Of a stretch of DNA of 64,000 nucleotides, positions 25,814 to 33,710 are shown in pieces. The notes beneath the pieces are model-generated. The model was given only the letters and a program-made list of their open reading frames with translations. It searched no databases and was not told the DNA's origin. Position 1 is the stretch's first letter. Every line of letters begins with the position of its first letter. The position numbers and the translations under genes are program-made. The stretch comes from Mariniradius saccharolyticus AK6. GTDB lineage: Bacteria; Bacteroidota; Bacteroidia; Cytophagales; Cyclobacteriaceae. The stretch lies in NCBI RefSeq assembly GCF_000330725.2, contig NZ_AMZY02000009.1, positions 1 through 64,000 of the forward strand, written 5' to 3'.

Positions 25814-26650
25814 ATGAAACACCTCGAGACCTCCTACAAAACCCACGACGGACTGGAATTGTACCTTCAGGCTTGGATGCCGGAGCAGCCGAAAGCTTCG
25901 GTATTGCTCGTGCACGGCCTGGGGGAACATAGCGGCAGGTATGCCCATTTGGCCAAGAAGCTGACCGATGCCGGGGTAGCTGTTTTTACCTTTGACGGAA
26001 GGGGACATGGCAAATCCAGCAAGCCCTCGCCAACGGCTTATTTTGAAAGGTATGAAGACTACCTCAAGGACATCGATGCGCTTTTTGGAAAAGTGAAAAA
26101 CTACGTTCCGGGAATTCCGGCCTTCATTTTTGGGCACAGCATGGGTGGGGGGATGGTGGCGGCCTATTGTATCGCGTACAAGCCAAAAGCCGCTGGGGTC
26201 ATTTTGAGCGCGCCTTTGCTGAAACCTGCGGAAGGCACTTCCAAGGGACTCATCGCCCTTGCATCCCTATTGGGACGGCTTTTTCCCAAACAAAAAGTCA
26301 TGGAGGTCGACGCGAACCTCGTGTCCCGTGACCCGATCGAAGTCAAAAAATACAACACAGATCCACTCAATTACCACGAAAAAGTCACTGCAAGGACGGG
26401 TCATCAGCTTTTGCGGATGATGAGGTTCATAGGGGAGAATACAGAAAAATTCGATTTGCCTTTACTGCTGATGCACGGTACCGCCGACGGACTGACCAAT
26501 CCCGATGGATCAAGGGAATTTTTCAAAAAGCTGAAAGGCTCGGATATGACGATGAAGTTGTTTCCCGATTTTTACCACGAACTGATCAATGAGCCAGAGA
26601 AGGAGTTGGTGATGGAGGAGATTGTGGGGTGGATATCCAGTCGGCAGTGA
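25814..26650 (+). CDS. Monoacylglycerol lipase-like alpha/beta hydrolase
   Basis: 278 residues of the serine-hydrolase (Hydrolase_4) family. The nucleophile elbow is GHSMGG with S109. The HGLGEHSGRYAHLAKKL motif (about 34-50) is typical of monoacylglycerol lipase/lysophospholipase. The acid is in MHGTADGLTNP and the histidine in DFYHELINEP. No signal peptide, so cytosolic or membrane-associated. Its last codons (CGG CAG TGA) already belong to the cagt-type word repeat that flanks the next gene. Confidence 0.88.
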   Translation: MKHLETSYKTHDGLELYLQAWMPEQPKASVLLVHGLGEHSGRYAHLAKKLTDAGVAVFTFDGRGHGKSSKPSPTAYFERYEDYLKDIDALFGKVKNYVPGIPAFIFGHSMGGGMVAAYCIAYKPKAAGVILSAPLLKPAEGTSKGLIALASLLGRLFPKQKVMEVDANLVSRDPIEVKKYNTDPLNYHEKVTARTGHQLLRMMRFIGENTEKFDLPLLLMHGTADGLTNPDGSREFFKKLKGSDMTMKLFPDFYHELINEPEKELVMEEIVGWISSRQ

Positions 26651-26670
26651 CAGTGGGCAGAGTTCAGAAG
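26642..26670. repeat. Word repeat, left flank of S23-type gene A
   Basis: The words ggcagt-gacagt-gggcag-agttcag begin inside the last codons of the lipase gene. The reverse complement of 27212-27244 (ggcagt-cgcagc-ggtcag-ttcgcag) matches them closely. The two stretches therefore form degenerate inverted repeats around the gene at 26753-27130. Confidence 0.6.
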
Positions 26671-26752
26671 ATAGCTATCAGAAGCTTATTTGAGCAGCGG
26701 CGTAAAAAGGTTCGTCGAAACGTCGGTTCAAACAGGTAAAATAAGATTTCGT

Positions 26753-27130
26753 CTATTTCTCAGGCAGAGTTGAACCGAATTTTTGTGGATTTCGAATCAT
26801 ATAGTTGATTAATTTCCCTATTTCTACGTTTTGCTTCGTAAGCTCTTCAAATTCCATTTGCTCAAGATATTTGCAAGCAAAGGCAAATTCTAGCCAAACC
26901 CGGGTCTCACTGTTTTCCATGTCTGCATCGCTCAATTTTGAAAGAAAGTGCAGTGGATACTGACGCTTTCTAAATCCTTCGGAAATATTTGCGCATACGG
27001 ATCGGCTGCTTCTCCTAATTTGGTCTGTAAGGGAATAAGTCTCTTCTTTCGGAAATCTTTTACTTTTTTCGAAGATCTCCATCGCCAACTTAAAGGCCTT
27101 ATCGTAGGCCAGCAAATCTCTGAAATCCAT
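26753..27130 (-). CDS. Four-helix-bundle protein, S23/Avd-like (gene A)
   Basis: 125 residues, four helices, of the family that includes the 23S rRNA intervening-sequence protein (S23) and the Avd protein of diversity-generating retroelements. Signature features are DLLAYDKAFKLAMEIFEKSK, then YSLTDQIRRSSRSVCANISEGF and a C-terminal LTKQNVEIGKLINYMI. Typical S23 proteins have the same R-R-S-x-x-S-x-x-x-N-I-x-E-G motif. The molecular function outside retroelements is unknown. No reverse transcriptase, rRNA or template repeat is nearby. It is flanked by inverted word repeats that end at the stop codons of both neighbours. Confidence 0.9.
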   Translation of the reverse strand: MDFRDLLAYDKAFKLAMEIFEKSKRFPKEETYSLTDQIRRSSRSVCANISEGFRKRQYPLHFLSKLSDADMENSETRVWLEFAFACKYLEQMEFEELTKQNVEIGKLINYMIRNPQKFGSTLPEK

Positions 27131-27190
27131 TAACTAATTTATAGGAAAAAATCTCTGGAAGAAAAATTTGTGTTTTTCACTTGTTACATT

Positions 27191-27244
27191 GCCACTTGCC
27201 CCTGCCATCTCCCCTGCGAACTGACCGCTGCGACTGCCAACTCC
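27191..27244. repeat. Word repeat, right flank of S23-type gene A
   Basis: Repeating words gccacttgcccctgccatc, tgcgaactgaccgctgcgac, tgccaactcc run up to the base before the stop codon of the sugar transferase gene (27246-27248). It is the approximate reverse complement of the left flank at 26642-26670. Confidence 0.6.
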
Positions 27245-27245
27245 A

Positions 27246-28325
27246 TCAAGCGCTCCGAGCTCCTTTGAGTACAATATTGCTCAGGATTTTGAAAAAATAG
27301 CGCATATCGGTTTTGAAGGGGGATTTTTCGTAGGCTTGGAGGTATTTCATTTCCGAAGCCATAATATCTTCCAAGGTTTTGGGAAGGTCCGCATAAAATG
27401 GCGGGAGCAAGCCCGGACGGAATTGGGTTCGCTTGGTCTTTAGTTCCTCGCTGTAGAGATTAAAATAATGTCTGCTCAAAGGCCTTACGCCCACGATCTT
27501 GATGTCGCCGCGGACCAGATTCCAAACCATGGGCAGCTCGTCAAGCCAGATTTTTCGCAAAAATCGGCCGAACTTGGATATTCTGAAGTCATCCTTGAAT
27601 TTGCCCCCAACTTGCAGGTTGTTTTGGCTAAAGACCATTTCCTGAAGGTATTCGGAATAAGGATACATCGTCCGGAACTTGTAAATATGAAATTCCCGGC
27701 CCCGCAGCCCGACACGCTTCAGCTTCACCAAGGGCGCATAAGTCGGGGATTCGGCCTGTATTGCAGCGGTTGTTTTTTGGGCGACAAAATATTGCTTCCC
27801 ATCGATGATCTTTTCCGCGAGCAATTCAAATCCGGCGGCATACAATCTGCCGATCATTTCCACCTTGGACATCAGCCGCTGTTCGCTTCCGAATGCCCAA
27901 TCATGGGCTGCTCCAAGAATTGGGACCTTGGGCAAAAACCTGTGCCATATGGCATCCCAAGCATACGCGACGGGGAAAATCAGCTTGGAATGCCTGTTTT
28001 TGAGGGAAGCTTTACGGGTCTGATACGTTTCGGTCCAACCCAGAAAAATTCCGCCATGAACCAAGGCAGCGTTGCAGGTATTGAGTAATTGGTTGTGGTT
28101 TGCCTGATGGTTGATGGAAAAGCCGACCACCAGACAATCAGGGTTTCCACTTGCCGGCACCGTGCCCGGAACATTGACAAAATGTGGCCTCAAGCAATCC
28201 GCAGCATACGCCGAAATCAAATCAGCGAAGACCTCGGGTATTTCGGATTGGAAAGGAGATTCCTGCAGGCTTGCCGGATTTGCCGCCAAATGATCAATTT
28301 TCTCTATCTCCAAACCTCGAAGCAT
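27246..28325 (-). CDS. Bacterial sugar transferase domain with atypical N-terminus
   Basis: 359 residues. The C-terminal half (about 195-359) is a polyprenol-phosphate sugar-1-phosphate transferase catalytic domain: KLKRVGLRGREFHIYKFRTMYPYS, then GRFLRKIWLDELPMVWNLVRGDIKIVGVRPL, TQFRPGLLPP. It would start repeat-unit assembly by loading a sugar phosphate on undecaprenyl phosphate. Unusually, the family's membrane helix ahead of this domain is absent. The N-terminal 190 residues instead resemble a worn methyltransferase (LLNTCNAALVHGGIFLGWTE, MIGRLYAAGFELLAEKII). It is last in the polysaccharide operon, 62 bp after the amidotransferase. Confidence 0.8.
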   Translation of the reverse strand: MLRGLEIEKIDHLAANPASLQESPFQSEIPEVFADLISAYAADCLRPHFVNVPGTVPASGNPDCLVVGFSINHQANHNQLLNTCNAALVHGGIFLGWTETYQTRKASLKNRHSKLIFPVAYAWDAIWHRFLPKVPILGAAHDWAFGSEQRLMSKVEMIGRLYAAGFELLAEKIIDGKQYFVAQKTTAAIQAESPTYAPLVKLKRVGLRGREFHIYKFRTMYPYSEYLQEMVFSQNNLQVGGKFKDDFRISKFGRFLRKIWLDELPMVWNLVRGDIKIVGVRPLSRHYFNLYSEELKTKRTQFRPGLLPPFYADLPKTLEDIMASEMKYLQAYEKSPFKTDMRYFFKILSNIVLKGARSA

Positions 28326-28387
28326 GAATCTGATTTACCTTACAACCGAAAATTACACATTTTGTCCCGCTCGGTTCCTGTATTTAT

Positions 28388-30406
28388 TCAATAAAGCTTT
28401 GGGATGGCATTTATTTTTTTGATGGATGCCGTGAAATCCAGCCCGATCATTTCTAGGTACCAGCGGATGGTTTCGAAGCGGGGCTCGTTTTCACGTTCCG
28501 CCAGCTCGACCGCTTTTTCGCGGGTAATCATCCCTTCCCGGATTTGGTTGCTGCGAAAAGTATCCACCTCGGAAAAACCCGCGACCGTGTAGTAGATATA
28601 ATTGTAAAACCCGGCCGTACCATCGCCTATCCGCCAAGTAGTGCTCGTGTCGATGGCTTTTTCCCAATGGTATTCTCGCAAGGTGTTGTCGATCTCAGCT
28701 TCATCCCAAGGATAAAAATCGAAAAGGTGAAACTCATCACGCTTGGGGGCCAAGAACCGTGTGGCGAAAGAACCCAGATTGTCCAGCCAAGATTGGTTGA
28801 GGTAGCCGGGATTTTGGATGAGCTGGCTACCGACAAACCCGAAGAGTTTCAATTGCCTTGCCAGTGAAAGCGAGTAGATTTTCTCTTTGTCGAATTGGGG
28901 CGGAATCCCCGCAAATCCCACTTTGAAATCGGTGTTTTCCAGATGATTGATCCCCCAGAGATTCAGCTTGATGCCGGTTTGCTTCTTGAGTCGGTCGGTA
29001 TAGAAGAAAAAATACTTATCTCCTGCCATAAACAGCGGCACCATTCCCAAATGGGGTTTTCGGAGCCAGGCGCTTACATTTTTCCGGATGTTTTCGCGCT
29101 TCCAGCGGATATCTGCGGCGACTACGATGTTTTCGATACCGAGTTTACCGCAGACCCGGGAGATATTCCTTCTCGCCAAGTCCGTCACCATCCCCCAATC
29201 GTAGGTAAGAGCAATCGGATTCAACCCCAATTCCTTTTTTGCCATGTGGAGTGCAAAAGTACTGTCCCTTCCACCGCTGAAGGGCACAATGCAATCCTGC
29301 CGTCCTGGTTTTCGGTAGGGTTCTAGCATGTCCATCAATTCGGGAAGTCGATTTCCCCGGGATTTTGGCTTGTAGCCATGGCAGTAATTGCAGATGCCTT
29401 TGGCATCAAAATGGATGAAGGGAAACGTTTCGGGGAGGATACACCGTGTGCAGCGACGAAGTGTGCGGACTTTTTCTTTGGGATTTTCCAATAGATTGAA
29501 AAGTGCCGTTTCACGATTTCTGTTGAAATACACCTCAGGTTCTAGGACCATCGCTTTCTGCGGATGATTTCCCTTCACTTCCAAGATGTTGTTATTCCAT
29601 TTTTTCTTTAACTCTTGTGAGGCCTTCACCGGTCGGTGCCAATCCAAATTTTGAATCTGACAGCGCTCCGGGTCAATCCATACGCCGGCCCATGGACCTA
29701 CGGCGCGAATTTCGGGATCGGTGTCGGAGAACTGTCTCCACGCCTTTTTTTGGGTGATTTTTTGAAGGAAGTATGCCTCTGAAGCAAAAGCCAGGAATTT
29801 TCCCGGTTCGTGGATATAGTGCAGCGAACCGTTGTTGCTGGCGAGCAGCATCTCCTGCCGGGAACCCAAAAAGGCCATGATGGAAAATGTTCCCTCCATG
29901 CGGTCAAACACTTGGCTGAGAGGGACTTCTCTGGCGGTAGAGAGAAGTTTGTCGCTCAAAGTCGCCAAGATGACCTCAGAGTCGATCTGGAATTCCCGCT
30001 TTTGATGGAGGCTTTCCCAGAGCACTTCGTGGTTGGTAATGATGCCGTTGTGGATCAGCAGGTCACCGTTTTTGACAACAGGTTGGTTGTTGACCTGCTC
30101 CAATTGGGAGCCGTTGGTGACCAAGCGGGCGTGGCCAAACGCGAGGAAAGGGACCCTTTGTTTACGCCAAGCATCCAAAGATGCATCCAATTTGGATTGC
30201 GTGCTTGGGTCTTTCAGAAGTTCCCGAAGCCGCAGATTGCCTTTCAGTACCTTGGCTTCGTTTTGGCCGAAATCCAAAAATGCCATGCCGGACGAATCCT
30301 TTCCCCTTGCCTCGCTCATCCGTGCCAAGCCGTGGAGAACCTCTTTAGCAGCATGTTTACTGGCTTGGTAATCAGGATGGATCAGAAGTCCAAAGATGCC
30401 GCACAT
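28388..30406 (-). CDS. Class II glutaminase fused to N-acetyl-sugar amidotransferase
   Basis: 672 residues with two enzymes in one chain. Residues 1 to about 240 are an Ntn-type class II glutaminase (catalytic Cys2 in MCGIFGLL, GHARLVTNGS at 91-100, HNGIITNHE at 119-127). Residues about 310-672 resemble the WbpG/PseA-type amidotransferases that amidate sugar nucleotides: a zinc-type quartet C319/C322 and C339/C342, then the ATP-pyrophosphatase loop SGGRDST at 377-383. The glutaminase would feed ammonia directly to the ATP-activated sugar. WbpG normally relies on separate HisH/HisF-like proteins, so this is a self-contained variant. It fits the diacetamido-sugar genes upstream in the operon. 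Confidence 0.85.
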   Translation of the reverse strand: MCGIFGLLIHPDYQASKHAAKEVLHGLARMSEARGKDSSGMAFLDFGQNEAKVLKGNLRLRELLKDPSTQSKLDASLDAWRKQRVPFLAFGHARLVTNGSQLEQVNNQPVVKNGDLLIHNGIITNHEVLWESLHQKREFQIDSEVILATLSDKLLSTAREVPLSQVFDRMEGTFSIMAFLGSRQEMLLASNNGSLHYIHEPGKFLAFASEAYFLQKITQKKAWRQFSDTDPEIRAVGPWAGVWIDPERCQIQNLDWHRPVKASQELKKKWNNNILEVKGNHPQKAMVLEPEVYFNRNRETALFNLLENPKEKVRTLRRCTRCILPETFPFIHFDAKGICNYCHGYKPKSRGNRLPELMDMLEPYRKPGRQDCIVPFSGGRDSTFALHMAKKELGLNPIALTYDWGMVTDLARRNISRVCGKLGIENIVVAADIRWKRENIRKNVSAWLRKPHLGMVPLFMAGDKYFFFYTDRLKKQTGIKLNLWGINHLENTDFKVGFAGIPPQFDKEKIYSLSLARQLKLFGFVGSQLIQNPGYLNQSWLDNLGSFATRFLAPKRDEFHLFDFYPWDEAEIDNTLREYHWEKAIDTSTTWRIGDGTAGFYNYIYYTVAGFSEVDTFRSNQIREGMITREKAVELAERENEPRFETIRWYLEMIGLDFTASIKKINAIPKLY

Positions 30407-30430
30407 ATGTCCTTTAGATCGATTGCATGG

Positions 30431-31549
30431 TTAGCCGTTTTTTGGGGTACTTAGCGGCATTTTCAGCAAATCCGAATAAATTTCTCGATACTGTGCAGCA
30501 ATATGTTCCCAGCGATATTCACTTACTACCTTATTGTAAGCGTTTTGTGCGATTGTTACTCCCAGATCGGCATCATTCTCCAATAGCAAAAGTTTGTTGG
30601 CTAGGTCCATGGGGTTTTGGGATTGGAAAAATATAAGTTCCTTTTCATCGAAAATTGCGCGTACCTCAGGTATATCGCTTGCAATTACTGGTATTCTTAG
30701 TGCAACAACTTCGAGCAACATCATCGGCATTGCTTCTTTTTCCGATGGGAAAATGAAATAATCCGAGTCACGGATGGTATCGAATAAAATCTCCTTGTCG
30801 TATATTTTACCTATGAACTCAATATTGAGACCCCTAGATATGGATTCAATCTCAGTCTTGTATTTTGGGATTTGCGTTAGGTCGCCAATTACCTTCAGTG
30901 TTTTTTGAATCCCGGATTTGCGAAACGCCTCTATCAAAGTATGTAATCCTTTGATGTGATAAATCCGGTTAGCGGCGAAAGTGACGTAGCCTTTGCTTTC
31001 TCGGGGGCTGTTCAATTTGGGAATTCTAATTCCGTTTGGTATATACCGTATTAATTCTTTTCCGGCCTTCGAGTTAACTTTTTTAGTGTCAATTTTTGAT
31101 ACAGAAATATTGATATTGGAAAGACTGACGTTGATCCACTGTGAAAATCTAAAAAAGCGGTTTGTGAGTTTTGAGAATTTTGGATCTGAATAATCATCCA
31201 AAAACATCCCATGGTATGTAGTAACGACCTTGTACCTCAACCTCAAAAGTGGCATTATGAAGCCGCTCTCGGCATGATGCAAGTGTACCAGGTCGTATTT
31301 CCTTTTAAAAAGCACAAACAACGCACACCTGAGGTAATAAAGAAGCGTGTTGATTTTTGGATTTTTGTGGGCGGGAAAAATGATCTGGGAAATGCCCTTT
31401 ACAGTTTGATCTTTTGCGTGGGATGCAGTCGAAAGCACTTCGAATTCAAAGTAATCTCTAAGGTAATCGATCAGACTTTCGCCGACAGTAGCCGCCCCTC
31501 CTGTAGCTGGGATACCCTTAAGGCCAATGACCGCAATCCTTTTTTTCAA
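30431..31549 (-). CDS. GT4 glycosyltransferase
   Basis: 372 residues with the two-Rossmann GT-B plan. The N-terminus has MKKRIAVIGLKGIPATGGAATVGESL and the acceptor-side YDLVHLHHAES. The C-terminal nucleotide-sugar domain contains KGLHTLIEAFRKSG and FPSEKEAMPMMLLEVVALRIPVIASDIPEV, with the EX7E motif (E in SEKEA and in LLEVV). It adds one sugar to the lipid-linked repeat unit on the cytosolic face. Its start overlaps the stop of the next gene upstream by 4 bp, so the three GT genes are translationally coupled. Confidence 0.9.
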   Translation of the reverse strand: MKKRIAVIGLKGIPATGGAATVGESLIDYLRDYFEFEVLSTASHAKDQTVKGISQIIFPAHKNPKINTLLYYLRCALFVLFKRKYDLVHLHHAESGFIMPLLRLRYKVVTTYHGMFLDDYSDPKFSKLTNRFFRFSQWINVSLSNINISVSKIDTKKVNSKAGKELIRYIPNGIRIPKLNSPRESKGYVTFAANRIYHIKGLHTLIEAFRKSGIQKTLKVIGDLTQIPKYKTEIESISRGLNIEFIGKIYDKEILFDTIRDSDYFIFPSEKEAMPMMLLEVVALRIPVIASDIPEVRAIFDEKELIFFQSQNPMDLANKLLLLENDADLGVTIAQNAYNKVVSEYRWEHIAAQYREIYSDLLKMPLSTPKNG

Positions 31550-32625
31550 TTTGATTCAATTATGTCTTTATATGCCAATCCCATTTTCTCGACAGTGAAG
31601 CTGCTTTCAACTATCTTTCGGCTTCGGGAGCCCATTTTTTCCAAATGAGAGGGTTCTCTCAAAAAATAACTTATTGACTCAACAATGCCATCAATATTTC
31701 TTTTCATCACAACAAATCCATTAGAGCCAGTTGTTACCAATTCGGAAACGTCGCCGACATCTGTAGCAATAATTGGCAATCCGTAGCTCATCGCCTCTAG
31801 GATTGTGTTTGGCATTCCTTCATTTATGGATGTACTTAGGTAAAGGTCTGCATCCAAAAAGTAGCTTTGCAGGTCGTCTGGATTGACTACAATATTGACC
31901 ACTTCCCCTAGTCCCAACTCTTTGATTTTCAATTTGATTAGGTTTTCTTGCTCTCCATAACCGACAATAAAGTAGGTAATTTTGTGTTGAGGCCATCGAT
32001 TTCTCGTAATTGAGACTGCTTCGATCGCGGTCAACAAGTCCTTCTCTTTTACAAATCTCGCTACAGTAAGGATTTTCAAACCGATAGAATCGTTTGAATA
32101 ATCCTTTCGCAAGTCTGGGGCTTTTATGCCATTTTGGATGACAACGGATTTCTGTTTGTAAAAGCCTCTTTGCCAAAATGAATTGGCTCCCGAATAGTTG
32201 TTGAAAACTGTTTTCGTGGCAAAAAAACGATGGATTACCAACTGAGCATACCATTTCCAACCATGTATCTCATTTGTCCTTATTCCCATAAATCTATTCT
32301 GAATTCCAAGTAGCTTTCCGAATACTCCACCAATAATGTTAGAGGTCAGCAAAAAGGAAATTGCTACACTTGGGCGGGAGTACCTTACGAAATTCCTAAT
32401 TGCTAGTAGCTTTTGAACCAAATTTCCCTCTAGTATTTTGATTTCGATTTTAGCGCGGTTCAGTTGGGAGAAAAGTTGAGGATCGATTTGGTTATTGAAA
32501 ATTAAAAGATTCACCCGGAAATGCTGGGACAGGAAGTTTGCCAATAACACGCATTGCTTTTCGGCCCCTCCCTTTAGAAGTGTGTTGGAAATTAGGATAA
32601 TGCTTTTTTGGTGCGTTTCTGTCAT
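31546..32625 (-). CDS. GT4 glycosyltransferase
   Basis: 359 residues, GT-B fold. N-terminal SIILISNTLLKGGAEKQCVLLANFL matches the G-G-A/G donor loop of GT4 enzymes. The C-terminal domain has ILTVARFVKEKDLLTAIEAV and LSTSINEGMPNTILEAMSYGLPIIATDVGDV, which holds the EX7E motif. The sugar it transfers is unknown. 4-bp overlaps at both ends with neighbouring glycosyltransferase genes show one tightly coupled transcript. Confidence 0.9.
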   Translation of the reverse strand: MTETHQKSIILISNTLLKGGAEKQCVLLANFLSQHFRVNLLIFNNQIDPQLFSQLNRAKIEIKILEGNLVQKLLAIRNFVRYSRPSVAISFLLTSNIIGGVFGKLLGIQNRFMGIRTNEIHGWKWYAQLVIHRFFATKTVFNNYSGANSFWQRGFYKQKSVVIQNGIKAPDLRKDYSNDSIGLKILTVARFVKEKDLLTAIEAVSITRNRWPQHKITYFIVGYGEQENLIKLKIKELGLGEVVNIVVNPDDLQSYFLDADLYLSTSINEGMPNTILEAMSYGLPIIATDVGDVSELVTTGSNGFVVMKRNIDGIVESISYFLREPSHLEKMGSRSRKIVESSFTVEKMGLAYKDIIESN

Positions 32626-33710
32626 CTTGTCTTTTCGACAAAAGAATGCAGGACCTTTTGATAGTCAAACCTCTCATGGAAATACAAATTCGACCGGGCA
32701 TATTTTGGTTCATATGTTGGATCGGTTAGTACCTTTTTCAAGAGATTGGCCAAGGCTTCAGTATTTCCCCTTTCGAAAACATTACCTCCAAAAGCGTCCA
32801 GGATTGACCTTACACCATCCGCGTCAGAGCCCACAATTTCGATTGGATACGATAATGCCTCAAGCAACGACAAGGGTTGTCCCTCATATTCTGAAGAAAT
32901 CAAATAAACATCACTTGCCTTAAGATAAAACGGGATTTTTTCACGCAGTTGAATGCCATCAAAGCGAACAAACTCCTCAATGCCCAGTTTCTTCACACTT
33001 GTTTCCAACTCATTGCGGAGCTCTCCATCGCCCACAAAAACCAAAAGAATCCGTTCCTTTTTTAAAAACTGATATCCCAATAGGTCCAAGGCTGCAATTG
33101 GAAGATTTGGTCTTTTAACCTGCCTCAATGAACCCACCGCAAGGATTACTTTTCTGTTTTGAGGTATTCCAAGTGTATGTCTGCATGCTGATTTTTCTAA
33201 GTTTTCCCTTTCGAATGGGATCAAGGGCGGAAGGTAAATTACAGGTTGGTTGACGCTTTTCCGATAGGCATTACAGATAGACTCAGAAACTCCAAACAAC
33301 GCATGTGCATTTCTGAATAACGCTAGGTGGATAGTTGTGTTTCTCCATTCGCCCAAATCACCTGAATGGATAACCACCACATACTTAAGATTCCGTAATT
33401 TTTTCAAGGCTATGTAGGGAAGCCAATTGATCCAATGTGCCTTTGAAAAGCTAACTACTACCCTGATATCATCCAATTTTGCAAAAAGCATTCTGAAAAA
33501 GATACCGAAAGAAAAGAATAAACCGTGTGGCGGTAGCGTCTTGATTCCAATGAAATCTCGTTTTGGAATTTCATTGGGTCTCCCTTGATGGGATACCACT
33601 GATACTTCGGTTATCTTCCCAAGTTCCTTGATCAAATGATGGTTGAAGACCTCCAAGCCTCCGATTTGGTGGGGATAGAGGTTTCCACAAATAAAGACAT
33701 ACCGATTCAT
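32622..33710 (-). CDS. GT4 glycosyltransferase
   Basis: 362 residues, GT-B fold. Diagnostic parts are FICGNLYPHQIGGLEVFNHHLIKEL at the start, VILAVGSLRQVKRPNLPIAALDLLG in the linker/donor domain, and YLISSEYEGQPLSLLEALSYPIEIVGSDADGV with the EX7E motif. Acts in the same repeat-unit assembly line. Its start overlaps the stop of the polymerase gene by 4 bp. Confidence 0.9.
   Translation of the reverse strand: MNRYVFICGNLYPHQIGGLEVFNHHLIKELGKITEVSVVSHQGRPNEIPKRDFIGIKTLPPHGLFFSFGIFFRMLFAKLDDIRVVVSFSKAHWINWLPYIALKKLRNLKYVVVIHSGDLGEWRNTTIHLALFRNAHALFGVSESICNAYRKSVNQPVIYLPPLIPFERENLEKSACRHTLGIPQNRKVILAVGSLRQVKRPNLPIAALDLLGYQFLKKERILLVFVGDGELRNELETSVKKLGIEEFVRFDGIQLREKIPFYLKASDVYLISSEYEGQPLSLLEALSYPIEIVGSDADGVRSILDAFGGNVFERGNTEALANLLKKVLTDPTYEPKYARSNLYFHERFDYQKVLHSFVEKTR

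Noticed and set aside
26753-27130. Diversity-generating retroelement (Avd-like protein)
   Set aside because: Avd belongs to the same fold family, but no reverse transcriptase, template repeat or variable repeat is found near this gene or near 49279-49683.
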